From positions 1 to 37,921 of the forward strand of contig DVIL01000007.1 of the NCBI GenBank assembly GCA_018711305.1: a DNA stretch of 37,921 nucleotides, given 5' to 3'. Positions 23,173 through 32,400 of this stretch are shown piece by piece (position 1 is the first letter of the stretch; each line of letters opens with the position of its first letter). The notes under the pieces are model-generated. The model ran no database searches. It was not told the DNA's origin and saw only the letters and a program-made list of their open reading frames with translations. The translations under genes were made by a program, and so were the position numbers. The DNA comes from Candidatus Coprenecus stercorigallinarum (GTDB lineage Bacteria > Bacteroidota > Bacteroidia > Bacteroidales > UBA932).

Positions 23173-24465
23173 CTATGCAAACAGCCCTTCTATCTCCCGG
23201 ATAATCTTCTCCCGGTCCTCCGAAGGGGAGATGACCAGCGAGGGCTTGAGCATGTGTACCTTGCAGTCTTTCTTGAAATGGAGCTCCCCACCGCCTGTGA
23301 TATTGAGCATTATCACATCGTCACGGCCTACGGTGCCGGCATTGGAGGCCTGCACCAGACCGGCCAGGGCGGCTCCTGAGGCGGAATAGATATCCACACC
23401 TTCCAGTTCCTTGAACATGGCCGTGCAATGGCGGATTTCGGCATTCGTCACGGCATACATCTCTCCTTGGGTATCTTTCATGCAGTCGTACACGCCTCCG
23501 GCAATGGAGTATGGCGGTTTGCGGTTGGACAGTACCTTTGCATCTATCATAGCCGCTTTCTGACGCGCATCGTCGTCATCGAAAGGCAGCAGGTCTCTCT
23601 GTCCGGCCTTCCAGGCATCGAACATAGGCACGAAGGGGATGTTCTGCACCGTATGGAGCTTCATCCGGGCAGAACCGAAACGTCCGTCCTCAAGCAGCCT
23701 CAGATTGGCCTCATGGGCAGCTATGGCACCGGTTCCGCTTCCTATCGCCTGGAAATATGCATCGGGAATACGGCCTATCTCCACAGTGGCCGAAAGCACT
23801 GTAGTACCCATACCGTCGCGGCGGGCCACATTCTTGGCACCTCCCTCGTCGATGAACATTCCGGAGCTGCATGCGATCTGCGAGAGGGCGATGGCGTCGA
23901 AATAGTCGCTGCCGGCCGGAGCGCAGACGAGCTTCACGCAGTCCTTGATCGGTTTCTCGAACCAGAGGGCATCGATATTGTCGTGAGGGACGCAGAGCAG
24001 CAGGGGAATATCGTTTTCTGAGCATACTTTGGCGAATGCGCGGGCAGTGTTTCCGGCAGAAGCGACAGTGAGTATCTGCTTGCAGTCTCCCGGCAGGCGT
24101 CCGCATACGGAGTAGGCTTCTGTCTCCTTGAAGGAACAGGTCTTCATCAGAGCTCCACGTTCGGGCCAGTATCCGGAGAAAGTTATGTAGAGATTGCCAA
24201 GCCCCAGTTCTCTGGCCAGGCCTTCACTCCTGTATGTCACTGTTGTAGCCGAATCACGAAGCAGCCGGTGTACAGGCAGCCAGTCGGCAAAACGATAGAA
24301 ACCCCAGTCGCTGCCCTTGACATCTATCTGTTTCTTCTGGTACACGGTGCGGACCAGGGAGGGCATACCTGATTCAGGATCCGCCAGCATCCAGCCTTTA
24401 TCCTGAAATATCCGCCCTGTAGCCACGTTCATCAGTGAGTACACTGTTGGAGTAAAACTTTTCAT
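23173..24465 (-). CDS. Cysteate synthase (PLP-dependent, threonine synthase paralogue)
   Basis: This 430-residue fold-type II PLP enzyme closely resembles the Methanosarcina cysteate synthase, which replaces the phosphate of O-phosphoserine with sulfite. The shared stretch includes SEGLARELGLGNLYITF, GYWPERGALMKTCSFKE with the PLP lysine at K113, SAGNTARAFA and GGAKNVARRDGMGT. In Bacteroidetes such as Alistipes, cysteate is the head-group precursor of sulfonolipids (capnine, sulfobacin); a coenzyme M role is not expected. True threonine synthase is the alternative but lacks these stretches. It lies 27 bases after the membrane oxidoreductase. Confidence 0.88.
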   Translation of the reverse strand: MKSFTPTVYSLMNVATGRIFQDKGWMLADPESGMPSLVRTVYQKKQIDVKGSDWGFYRFADWLPVHRLLRDSATTVTYRSEGLARELGLGNLYITFSGYWPERGALMKTCSFKETEAYSVCGRLPGDCKQILTVASAGNTARAFAKVCSENDIPLLLCVPHDNIDALWFEKPIKDCVKLVCAPAGSDYFDAIALSQIACSSGMFIDEGGAKNVARRDGMGTTVLSATVEIGRIPDAYFQAIGSGTGAIAAHEANLRLLEDGRFGSARMKLHTVQNIPFVPMFDAWKAGQRDLLPFDDDDARQKAAMIDAKVLSNRKPPYSIAGGVYDCMKDTQGEMYAVTNAEIRHCTAMFKELEGVDIYSASGAALAGLVQASNAGTVGRDDVIMLNITGGGELHFKKDCKVHMLKPSLVISPSEDREKIIREIEGLFA

Positions 24466-24492
24466 AAGCGTAAATATGTGGTTGGTTTATAA

Positions 24493-26304
24493 TCAATTCA
24501 TGTTGTTGGCCACGACTTCGGCAAAGTCGCTTACTTTTCTCGGGGCATAAGGTGAGAAGGTCTTCAGGCACAGGGGACAGGCGGTGACAATCCTTTCGGG
24601 GGAGGCGTACATCAGATTGTCCAGAGCCTTCATGGTAATGTCCTTTCTGTCATCGTAGGAGAGGGTCAGACTGCCCAACGAACCTCCGCAGCAGATACTC
24701 TCATCGTGATGTTTTCCGGCCTCCACGAGTTCTCCCGCCGCACTCAGTACGGTACGGGGCTGCCGGTACACTCCGCATCCGCGTCCAAGTTCACAGGGGT
24801 CATGATATACAAGCTTCTCTCCTGAATTACGGAGACTTATTCTGCCTGACCTCATGAGTTCATCGAAGTACTCGGTATAATGCACTACGCGTATTCCCTT
24901 GAGATCGTAGTTCTCGCGGAATACCTTGTAGCATATCGGACAGGACAGCAGGAGGATTTTGGCCCCGCTTTCACGGATAAGCTCTGAATTGCGCTTTATC
25001 ATCTCATTTGCCTGGGCTTCTCTTCCAGCAAGTATCAGTGGCCGTCCACAGCAGATACCGCCGTTACGGTCCATGAAAGTAAAATCCACACCGGCACGGT
25101 CAAGGACAGTGGTCACGGCATTGGATATGACAGGGGTAAGTTGCGTCATGCAGCCGGCATAGTACAGAATCCTGTCCTGTGAGGATTCCCCTCCTTCTGG
25201 CAGGCTGTAAGTGGAGAAATAGCTGTAATCCACCTTTGCCGGAACAGCCCTTTGCCCTCTCAGACTGCGTTTGATGTTGCAAGAGTCGACCCCGACGGGG
25301 CATACCGCCACGCACTTGCCGCACATCAGGCATTTGTCCGCGCTCTCCTCGCAGCGGGCCCAGTTGCGGCGGCGCAGCAGACGGTTGAAATACACCGTAG
25401 CGTAGCGCAGGTTCTTCTTCTGTCCCATCATCGGACATGCGTCAATGCACATTCCGCAGTTGGAGCATGAGTATATCTGGGCGATGGAGTAGCCTTTGCG
25501 GGGATGGGAGACTTTGATGCCGGCATTGCGCAGGACTATCAGGAAGGCCTCCGTAGGGATGTGCATGTACCGGGTGAAAGGCAGCAGCACGAAGAAGGTG
25601 CCGAGGAGGGTAGAGTAGGCCCACCAGGTCGGCAGGATGTGGTAGGTATTGGTCAGGAAGTTGCTGAAGAGCCAATACATAGGGCGGGTGAGGAAACTTC
25701 CTCCGGCTATACCGGCGGTGAAGCTCTCGGCCAGCAGCCTGACTGGGAAAATGGCCCACAGGCAGTACATGGCCAGGCGGTCCGGCAGCTGGTTGCGGGT
25801 GGTCCTGCGCATTCCGAAAATCATCGAGCGGATGCGCTTGAACATGGCCAGGAACACGCCGCTGAGCACTACCAGCAGGAAAAAGTCCATCAGGAAGAAG
25901 AAGAACGATCCTTTGAGGGTATGGTCCGTCTCCATCACGAAGAACCTGAAGAACACGGGGTAGTAGAAGGTCGAAAGACGGTCAGGCACGAAGAGCCAGG
26001 TCTCGATATGACCCAGCACTATCAGCATGAACCATCCGAAGGCGATGCTGGAGTGCATGTAGCCCAACAGCGGCTTGCGTTTCCATATCTTGGTGTGCAG
26101 GAGGACGTCGCAGATGATGTCCTTGAGGTTTATTACCCATAATTTGGGGTTGATCAGGGAGATGAAGAACTTCTTTCTGTCCGCTGCGGGAAGCTGTATT
26201 ATGACCCGTATTATCCCTATCACCAGATAGATGAGTATGAAACTCATGCCTATCACAAATGGGAGGACGAAATCGTTGTATCCTGATATGAACCTGTCTT
26301 TCAC
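24493..26304 (-). CDS. Membrane FeS oxidoreductase: NarI-like, 4Fe-4S, two CCG domains (HdrED/EMO type)
   Basis: This 603-residue protein has five predicted membrane helices (about 13-36, 83-104, 132-155, 178-200, 226-246) with candidate heme ligands H84, H99 and H248. Two 4Fe-4S motifs follow (C280/283/286/290 and C325/328/331/335), then two complete CCG domains: C385, C418-C419, C455, C458 and C504, C538-C539, C576, C579. The same layout is found in HdrE-HdrD and DsrM-DsrK pairs when fused and in EtfAB:menaquinone oxidoreductases (EMO). It should move electrons between a soluble partner and the quinone pool. Its ATG overlaps the stop of the upstream ferredoxin-type gene. Confidence 0.88.
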   Translation of the reverse strand: MKDRFISGYNDFVLPFVIGMSFILIYLVIGIIRVIIQLPAADRKKFFISLINPKLWVINLKDIICDVLLHTKIWKRKPLLGYMHSSIAFGWFMLIVLGHIETWLFVPDRLSTFYYPVFFRFFVMETDHTLKGSFFFFLMDFFLLVVLSGVFLAMFKRIRSMIFGMRRTTRNQLPDRLAMYCLWAIFPVRLLAESFTAGIAGGSFLTRPMYWLFSNFLTNTYHILPTWWAYSTLLGTFFVLLPFTRYMHIPTEAFLIVLRNAGIKVSHPRKGYSIAQIYSCSNCGMCIDACPMMGQKKNLRYATVYFNRLLRRRNWARCEESADKCLMCGKCVAVCPVGVDSCNIKRSLRGQRAVPAKVDYSYFSTYSLPEGGESSQDRILYYAGCMTQLTPVISNAVTTVLDRAGVDFTFMDRNGGICCGRPLILAGREAQANEMIKRNSELIRESGAKILLLSCPICYKVFRENYDLKGIRVVHYTEYFDELMRSGRISLRNSGEKLVYHDPCELGRGCGVYRQPRTVLSAAGELVEAGKHHDESICCGGSLGSLTLSYDDRKDITMKALDNLMYASPERIVTACPLCLKTFSPYAPRKVSDFAEVVANNMN

Positions 26305-26630
26305 TTCTTTTGGTAGATTTTAGTTACACTTAGTATCAGATGTCTGGTATTGATGCCGCGGGGGCAGACAATCAGACACTTGCCGCATAGCATGCAATGG
26401 GATATCATTCCGAGTGCTTCGTCTTCACGTCCCCGGCCGAGCAGCAGGATTACCTTGCGCAGATTCATGCCACTGTGTCCGGCAGTAGGGCAGGAGGCGG
26501 CACAAGAGCCGCATGCCATGCACTTCAGCACGTCCGGCTCCTCGCGGGCAAGCTCCTCGAACCTGGTCCTGTCGAACTTGTCCAGATTGATGGCGGAACT
26601 GGGTGATATGCCGTATCCGAAGTCTATCAT
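26301..26630 (-). CDS. Small HdrC-like 2x[4Fe-4S] protein
   Basis: This 109-residue protein carries two CxxCxxCxxxCP motifs (C37/40/43/47 and C79/82/85/89), the arrangement of HdrC, a heterodisulfide-reductase electron carrier. It overlaps both neighbours by four bases (ATGA): hdrA-like upstream and the membrane oxidoreductase downstream. That suggests fixed stoichiometry and a role as wire between the flavoprotein and the membrane subunit. Confidence 0.9.
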   Translation of the reverse strand: MIDFGYGISPSSAINLDKFDRTRFEELAREEPDVLKCMACGSCAASCPTAGHSGMNLRKVILLLGRGREDEALGMISHCMLCGKCLIVCPRGINTRHLILSVTKIYQKK

Positions 26631-27652
26631 TGTTCCTGCAGGTATTCGTGAATACTGGTAGCGGCGGCCCTGGCCTCGGCTATGGTCTCAGGCAGTGTCT
26701 TGGGACCGGTGCATGCCCCGGCGTAGAATACTCCCGTGCAGTAGGACGCCTGCGCAGCTGTGAGAGAGTCCTTCGGCTTGAGGAAACCGTCCTCCATGGT
26801 AGAGAGCGCGAGGGTGCGCGCTATAGGATCCACAGCCCTGTTGTGGGACATTCCGGCCATGAGGACCAGCAGGTCCAGGGTCACTCTGAGCGGCTTGCCG
26901 GAGAGCGTGTCCTCCGCCTTGACGAAGAGGTGGCCGTCCTTGTCCTCGGAGACTTCCGAGACACGGCCCCTGACGAAGATCACGCCGTATTTCTTCTGCG
27001 CTTCGAGATACATGTCCTCGTATCCGCGTCCGAACATACGGAGGTCCATATAGAAACAGTATACTACAGCATCCGGGAACTGCTGCTTGATCTCGCAGGC
27101 CTGCTTGACGGCCGTGGCGCAGCATACCTTGGAGCAGTAGCGGTTGCCCACCTTCTCGTCACGGGAGCCCACGCAGTGTACGAATCCTATGCGGCGCGGA
27201 TTGTCTACAGCCGGGACGGGAATTCCTGAGAAATAATCTTCCAGGTCGGCGTTTGTTATCACCTTGTCGTATATGCCGTAGCCGTATTCTTCCTTCTTCG
27301 ATGCGTTGAACAGGGAAAAGCCGGTGGTCAGCAGCAGGGCGTCTGCCAGGACTGAAAGTCCGTTGGAGAGGATGATGTTGTAGCCGCGCTCGAGCTTATT
27401 GACCTGAGTTACTTCGGTGGAGGTAAACCACTTGACCCTGCCCATAGAGGCTGTCATCTGTCCCAGGACGTCTTCCGCAGGAGTTCCGTATGGAAAGAGG
27501 CGGTCCCAGCGGCCGAGATGTCCGCCCAGGCGATTCTCTCTCTCGATCAGGAAAACCGTATATCCGAGGGCATCCAAGGCTTTGGAAGCCTCTATTCCGG
27601 CCGGTCCTCCGCCGATTATCACTACATTTCTCTGTTGATTGGTCAGTTCCAT
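26627..27652 (-). CDS. HdrA/QmoA-like FAD flavoprotein, short form
   Basis: This 341-residue protein opens with the FAD dinucleotide motif VVIIGGGPAGIEAS (10-23). It has the HdrA cluster motif in HCVGSRDEKVGNRYCSKVCC (C160, C173, C177, C178). It ends with the second FAD segment TGVFYAGACTGPKTLPET. Classical HdrA is about 650 residues or more and has extra ferredoxin domains; these are missing, so the protein is closer to QmoA in size. In HdrABC and Qmo complexes this subunit holds the flavin that splits or relays electrons. It lies 20 bases after the hdrB-like gene. Confidence 0.88.
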   Translation of the reverse strand: MELTNQQRNVVIIGGGPAGIEASKALDALGYTVFLIERENRLGGHLGRWDRLFPYGTPAEDVLGQMTASMGRVKWFTSTEVTQVNKLERGYNIILSNGLSVLADALLLTTGFSLFNASKKEEYGYGIYDKVITNADLEDYFSGIPVPAVDNPRRIGFVHCVGSRDEKVGNRYCSKVCCATAVKQACEIKQQFPDAVVYCFYMDLRMFGRGYEDMYLEAQKKYGVIFVRGRVSEVSEDKDGHLFVKAEDTLSGKPLRVTLDLLVLMAGMSHNRAVDPIARTLALSTMEDGFLKPKDSLTAAQASYCTGVFYAGACTGPKTLPETIAEARAAATSIHEYLQEQ

Positions 27653-27672
27653 ATATTGTCGGTGTATGAGGC

Positions 27673-28746
27673 TTAGAATATTCTGATGTTGGCAGGGCTG
27701 GCTGGGATTCCGAGGTCCTTGCCGCCCACACCCTTGTATTTACGGGACTTATCGTACTGCACTCCCATCTTGTCCAGCAGCGGCTCCACGGCCACCTGAT
27801 GCATCTGCAGACCGAGGTCCCAAGGGTCGTAGCCCATGACCAGTGCGGCCACTTCTTCGGACGAGAGTACCGGTATGCCGTAGCCGGGCGTATCTCCGTA
27901 GGTCTTTCCGGTGGTCTCTGCGATGACATACTGCCAGCGGTCCAGGAAGTAGTTGCAGCCCGGGCAGTTGGTGATGATCAGGTCGGGGTGGAACGGTTCC
28001 ATGGACTCGAACTTCTTGTAGGTATTGGTCAGGGAATAGCCTCTGTTGGCCTTGACCAGATACTGCCGGAAACCGAAGCCGCAGCAGTGTCTGCGTTCCG
28101 GGTAATCCACCACGCTGCCTCCCAAGGCCTCTACAAGCCCGGCCAGGACACGTGGGTATTCGGCACCGCCCACAGACTTCGAGGGGAAGATCTTGGAGTA
28201 GTGGCAGCCGATGTGCTCGACCACTTTCAGAGGCTCCCCGGTATGCACGTTTATCAGCGGATACCGGGCCTGTTCCGATATCAGGAAGCGGTAGTGGTAC
28301 ATCATGTCGCTGGAGTGCATCAGGAAATCCGGCTTGACAAATTCGCGTCTGCAGGCCTTCCACAGCAGCTCATGTATCTTCTCCTCAATCTCCGGATGCT
28401 CCTCCCATGTCTGGAGAATCTCGGTATGCAGACCGAAGGAGGTGACGCAGGATACTACGAAATTCCTGTAGCCTGCCTGGTTCATCAGCGAGAACTGGCG
28501 GGCTATGATAGTCATCGACGTCTCTTCAGGCGTGGTGTCGCTGTGGTAGGCTATGCCTCCGCAGGTAGTGTGGAGCGGATCCTCGTAGAAATCCTTTCCG
28601 AAACGGTTGCGCACAATGTCCAGAAAGGCCTGCTCCGCACCCGGATTGAAGTTCTGGCGGATGCAGCTGCGGGCATAGAAATACCTGTCGTCAGGTATCT
28701 CCTTCTGGAATTCGGACCATATTCTTTTCTTTCCTTCGTAATTCAT
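27673..28746 (-). CDS. HdrB-like CCG-domain protein with degenerate first domain
   Basis: This 357-residue protein belongs to the HdrB family, whose two CCG domains bind noncubane 4Fe-4S clusters that cleave disulfides in methanogens. The second domain is complete: C181, C221-C222, C261 and C264 (NCPGC). The first has only C28, C62 and C100, with TCGG instead of CCG and SCVTS instead of CxxC. One of the two active-site clusters is therefore probably absent. The substrate is not a CoM-CoB disulfide in this organism; it is unknown. The gene lies six bases after the hdrC-like gene. Confidence 0.87.
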   Translation of the reverse strand: MNYEGKKRIWSEFQKEIPDDRYFYARSCIRQNFNPGAEQAFLDIVRNRFGKDFYEDPLHTTCGGIAYHSDTTPEETSMTIIARQFSLMNQAGYRNFVVSCVTSFGLHTEILQTWEEHPEIEEKIHELLWKACRREFVKPDFLMHSSDMMYHYRFLISEQARYPLINVHTGEPLKVVEHIGCHYSKIFPSKSVGGAEYPRVLAGLVEALGGSVVDYPERRHCCGFGFRQYLVKANRGYSLTNTYKKFESMEPFHPDLIITNCPGCNYFLDRWQYVIAETTGKTYGDTPGYGIPVLSSEEVAALVMGYDPWDLGLQMHQVAVEPLLDKMGVQYDKSRKYKGVGGKDLGIPASPANIRIF

Positions 28747-28752
28747 GCAATA

Positions 28753-29457
28753 CTACTGATTCTGTTGGTTAAGGTGCTCACCGTGAGTCTCGTTGAACAC
28801 TTCGTTGAAATACTCTTCCTCGCTCAGGCCCATCTCTTCGGCCTTCTTGCGCGAGAGATCCTTGATCTTTTCTACCCTGGCCGAGCCGCCGGTCACGTCG
28901 AATATCTTCTGCAGGTCTTCGAGAGACTCAGGGGCTATCTTCCGCAGAGGGCCGGGGCCGCTCTTTCCGTAATTTGCGCCTACGCGGTCGTACACGTCCT
29001 GCAGGTGGTCCTCAATCCATTTGCCCACTGTCCCGTATTCGGGATGCGAGGCATACTTGAAGGTCTCGGGATGGACGCAGTAGCCGTAATTGAGGATATT
29101 GCCGCAGAGCACCTTGGCGAGGGCATACTGCTGCCGTCCCTTCTCCGACTCGACGAAATATCCGAGCTCTACGGATAGGGTGCGCAGGGCAATGATTACC
29201 TGCCCCGGAGCATTGGTCCTCGGACAGCGTGTCACGCAGGACATGCACTCGCCGCAGTACCATATCGTATCGCTCTTGAGCAGCTTGATGATCTCCTCGT
29301 CGTCCTGGGTCTGGACTATGTTGACGATGTTCTTGGGGTTGTAGCGGTAGAATTCGGCAGCAGGGCAGACCGCGGTACAGGTACCGCAGTTGATGCAGGC
29401 CTTCAGTCCTTCCTGGAGCCGGACGTCGCTCATCAGCCGTTCGTATATCTTACCCAT
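28753..29457 (-). CDS. HdrC-like iron-sulfur subunit
   Basis: This 234-residue protein has two 4Fe-4S motifs (C21/24/27/31 and C68/71/74/78) in the HdrC arrangement, followed by an alpha-helical tail of about 130 residues rich in charged residues. The start MGKIYERLMSDVRL at 29457 is one base after the carB stop; a longer frame into carB adds a low-quality sequence and is rejected. The tight spacing puts the Hdr-like genes in the carAB transcript. It should feed electrons between HdrA-like and HdrB-like subunits. Confidence 0.9.
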   Translation of the reverse strand: MGKIYERLMSDVRLQEGLKACINCGTCTAVCPAAEFYRYNPKNIVNIVQTQDDEEIIKLLKSDTIWYCGECMSCVTRCPRTNAPGQVIIALRTLSVELGYFVESEKGRQQYALAKVLCGNILNYGYCVHPETFKYASHPEYGTVGKWIEDHLQDVYDRVGANYGKSGPGPLRKIAPESLEDLQKIFDVTGGSARVEKIKDLSRKKAEEMGLSEEEYFNEVFNETHGEHLNQQNQ

Positions 29458-29458
29458 A

Positions 29459-32400
29459 CTATTTGTACTCGTCCCAGGACTTGATCTGTATGTTCTCGAG
29501 CGGCATGTTGCAGAATGCCGTGATGAAGGCCGATGCAAGCCGGGTATTGGTTATGATAGGTATGTTGAAGTCCACTGCGGCGCGGCGGATGCGGTAGCCG
29601 TTGTCCAGCTCCTCCTGGGTCAGGTTCTTGGGAATGTTTATCACCAGGTCTATCTTGCGTTCGTGGAGCATCTCCAGAGCCTGGGGATGCTGGTCCGGCT
29701 GTGAGGGCCAGTAGACAAGATTGGCCGGCACTCCGTTGTCCACCAGGAACTTGTAGCTGCCGCCCGTAGCGTATATCGAATAGTTGTTTTTGGCCAGCAA
29801 CTTGCAGGCGCCCAAGAGCTCGACCTTCTGCTTGGCGTCTCCGGACGAGATCAGGATGTTCCTGCCCGGCACGGTATAGCCGACTGAGAGCATGGCCTTG
29901 AGCACGGCCTCGTTGGTGTCGTCACCTATGCAGCCCACCTCTCCTGTAGAGGCCATGTCCACGCCGAGGACGGGGTCGGCCTTCTGCAGGCGGGAGAAGG
30001 AGAACTGCGAGGCTTTCACGCCCACGTAGTCCAGGTCGAAGGCACTCTTCTCGGGAGGAGTGACCTTTTCTCCGGTCATGACCTTGGTGGCAAGCTCGAT
30101 AAGGTTGATCTTAAGCACTTTCGACACGAAGGGGAAACTCCTCGAAGCCCTGAGGTTGCATTCGATGACCTTGATGTCGTTCTCCTTGGCCAGGAACTGT
30201 ATGTTGAACGGGCCGGAAATCTTCAGGGCCTCGGCAATCTTGCGGGCTATCTTCTTGATTCTGCGGGCTGTCTCCACGTACAGCTTCTGGGGAGGGAACT
30301 GTATCGTCGCATCGCCCGAGTGCACTCCTGCAAACTCTATGTGCTCCGAGATGGCATAGGCGATGACAGTACCGTGGTCGGCCACTGCATCAAACTCTAT
30401 CTCCTTGGCATGCTGGATGAATTCTGAGACCACAACAGGATGTTTCTTCGATACTTCCGCGGCTAATTTAAGGAACTGCTCGAGCTCGGTGTCATTGGAG
30501 CAGACGTTCATGGCCGCACCGGAAAGCACGTATGAGGGACGCACCAGGACTGGGAATCCCACATCGCGGATGAAGCTGTGGATGTCGTTCATCGAGGTCA
30601 GCTCCCTCCATCTGGGCTGGTCAATGCCGAGGCGGTCGAGCATGGCCGAGAAGCGGTTGCGGTCCTCGGCGTTGTCGATGCTGTCGGCGGTGGTGCCGAG
30701 GATGGGGACCTTGGCGGCATCCAGGCGGGTAGCCAGGTTGTTGGGAATCTGGCCGCCCATGGAGATGATCACTCCGTGCGGCTCCTCCAGGTCGCAGATA
30801 TCGAGCACCCTCTCGTAGGTCAGCTCGTCGAAGTAGAGGCGGTCGCACATATCGTAGTCAGTGGATACGGTCTCCGGGTTGTAGTTGATCATGACTCCGC
30901 GCCAGCCGCTCTTGCGGATGGTCTGCAGGGCATTGACGCTGCACCAGTCGAATTCCACGGAGCTGCCGATGCGGTAGGCCCCTGAACCGAGCACGACAAT
31001 CGACTTGCCGTCATGCTCATAGGCTATGTCAGATGCAGTACCGTTGTAGGTAAGATAGAGGTAGTTGGTCTGGGCCGGGAATTCGGCTGCGAGTGTGTCG
31101 ATCTGCTTTACGACAGGCAGCACCCCGAGCTTCTTGCGGTATTCGCGGACCTTGATTACCATCTCCTCGGAATCAATGCGGTCTTTCAGTATGTGGCGTC
31201 CGATCTGGAAATCGGAGAAACCCTGGCATTTGGCCTTGCGCAGCAGAGCCTTGTCCAGCTCCTCGAGGGAGTTCAGGGCCTTGAGCTCCGCCGCCGTGTT
31301 GATGATGTTCATCAGCTTGTCGATGAACCAGCGGTCTATCTTGGTGAGCTCGTGTATCTTCTCAGGGGTATAACCGTGGATAAGGGCTTTGGAAATGACG
31401 AAGATGCGGTTGTCGGTAGGCTCCCGCAGGGCCTTGTCGATATTCTCTATCGGTATTTCCTTATTGCCTGTGAAGCCGTGCGCTCCCTGGCCGATCATTC
31501 TCAGACCCTTCTGCAGGGCCTCCTCGAAGGTGCGTCCGATGGCCATGACCTCGCCGACGCTCTTCATGCTGCTGCCGATCTCGCGGGAGACTCCGTGGAA
31601 CTTGGAGAGGTCCCAGCGGGGAATCTTGCAGACCACGTAGTCCAGGGCGGGCTCGAAGAATGCCGGAGTGGTCTTGGTGATGGAGTTCTTCAGCTCGAAC
31701 AGGCCGTAGCCTAAGCCGAGCTTGGCGGCCACGAAGGCGAGGGGATAACCGGTCGCTTTCGATGCCAGTGCCGAGGAACGGCTCAGACGGGCGTTGACCT
31801 CGATGACGCGGTAGTCCTCGGAATTGGGGTCGAAGGCGAACTGCACGTTGCACTCGCCGACGATGCCCACGTGGCGGACGATTCTTATCGAAAGCTCGCG
31901 GAGCAGGTTGTACTCATGGTTGGTGAGGGTCTGCGAGGGAGCGACCACGATACTCTCGCCGGTATGGATGCCGAGCGGGTCGAAGTTCTCCATGTTGCAG
32001 ACCGTGATGCAGTTGTCGAAACGGTCGCGCACCACCTCGTACTCTATCTCCTTCCAGCCTTTGAGCGACTTCTCGACCAGTACTTGAGGTGAGTAGGAGA
32101 AGGCTTTCTCTCCCAACTTGATAAGTTCATCAGGATTGTCGCAGAATCCGCTGCCGAGACCGCCGAGAGCATAGGCGGCGCGGAGAATCACCGGATATCC
32201 GAGCTCGGAGGCTGCCGCGAGGGCGTCCTCGATGTTGTTCACGGCATGATTCTTGATCGACTTGACGTGAATCTCGTCGAGCTTCTTGACGAAGAGCTCG
32301 CGGTCCTCGGTGTCCATAATCGCCTGGACGGGTGTACCGAGCACCTTCAGTCCGTATTTTTCCAGGATGCCGTCACGGTAAAGGGCCACTCCGCAGTTCA

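Noticed and set aside
27799-29178. Plus-strand open frame of about 459 codons opposite the hdrB- and hdrC-like genes
   Set aside because: The opposite strand encodes conserved cysteine motifs; this frame has no recognisable domain.
28753-29538. Longer hdrC-like protein starting inside carB
   Set aside because: The extra 27 residues are read from the end of carB in another frame and carry no family similarity.
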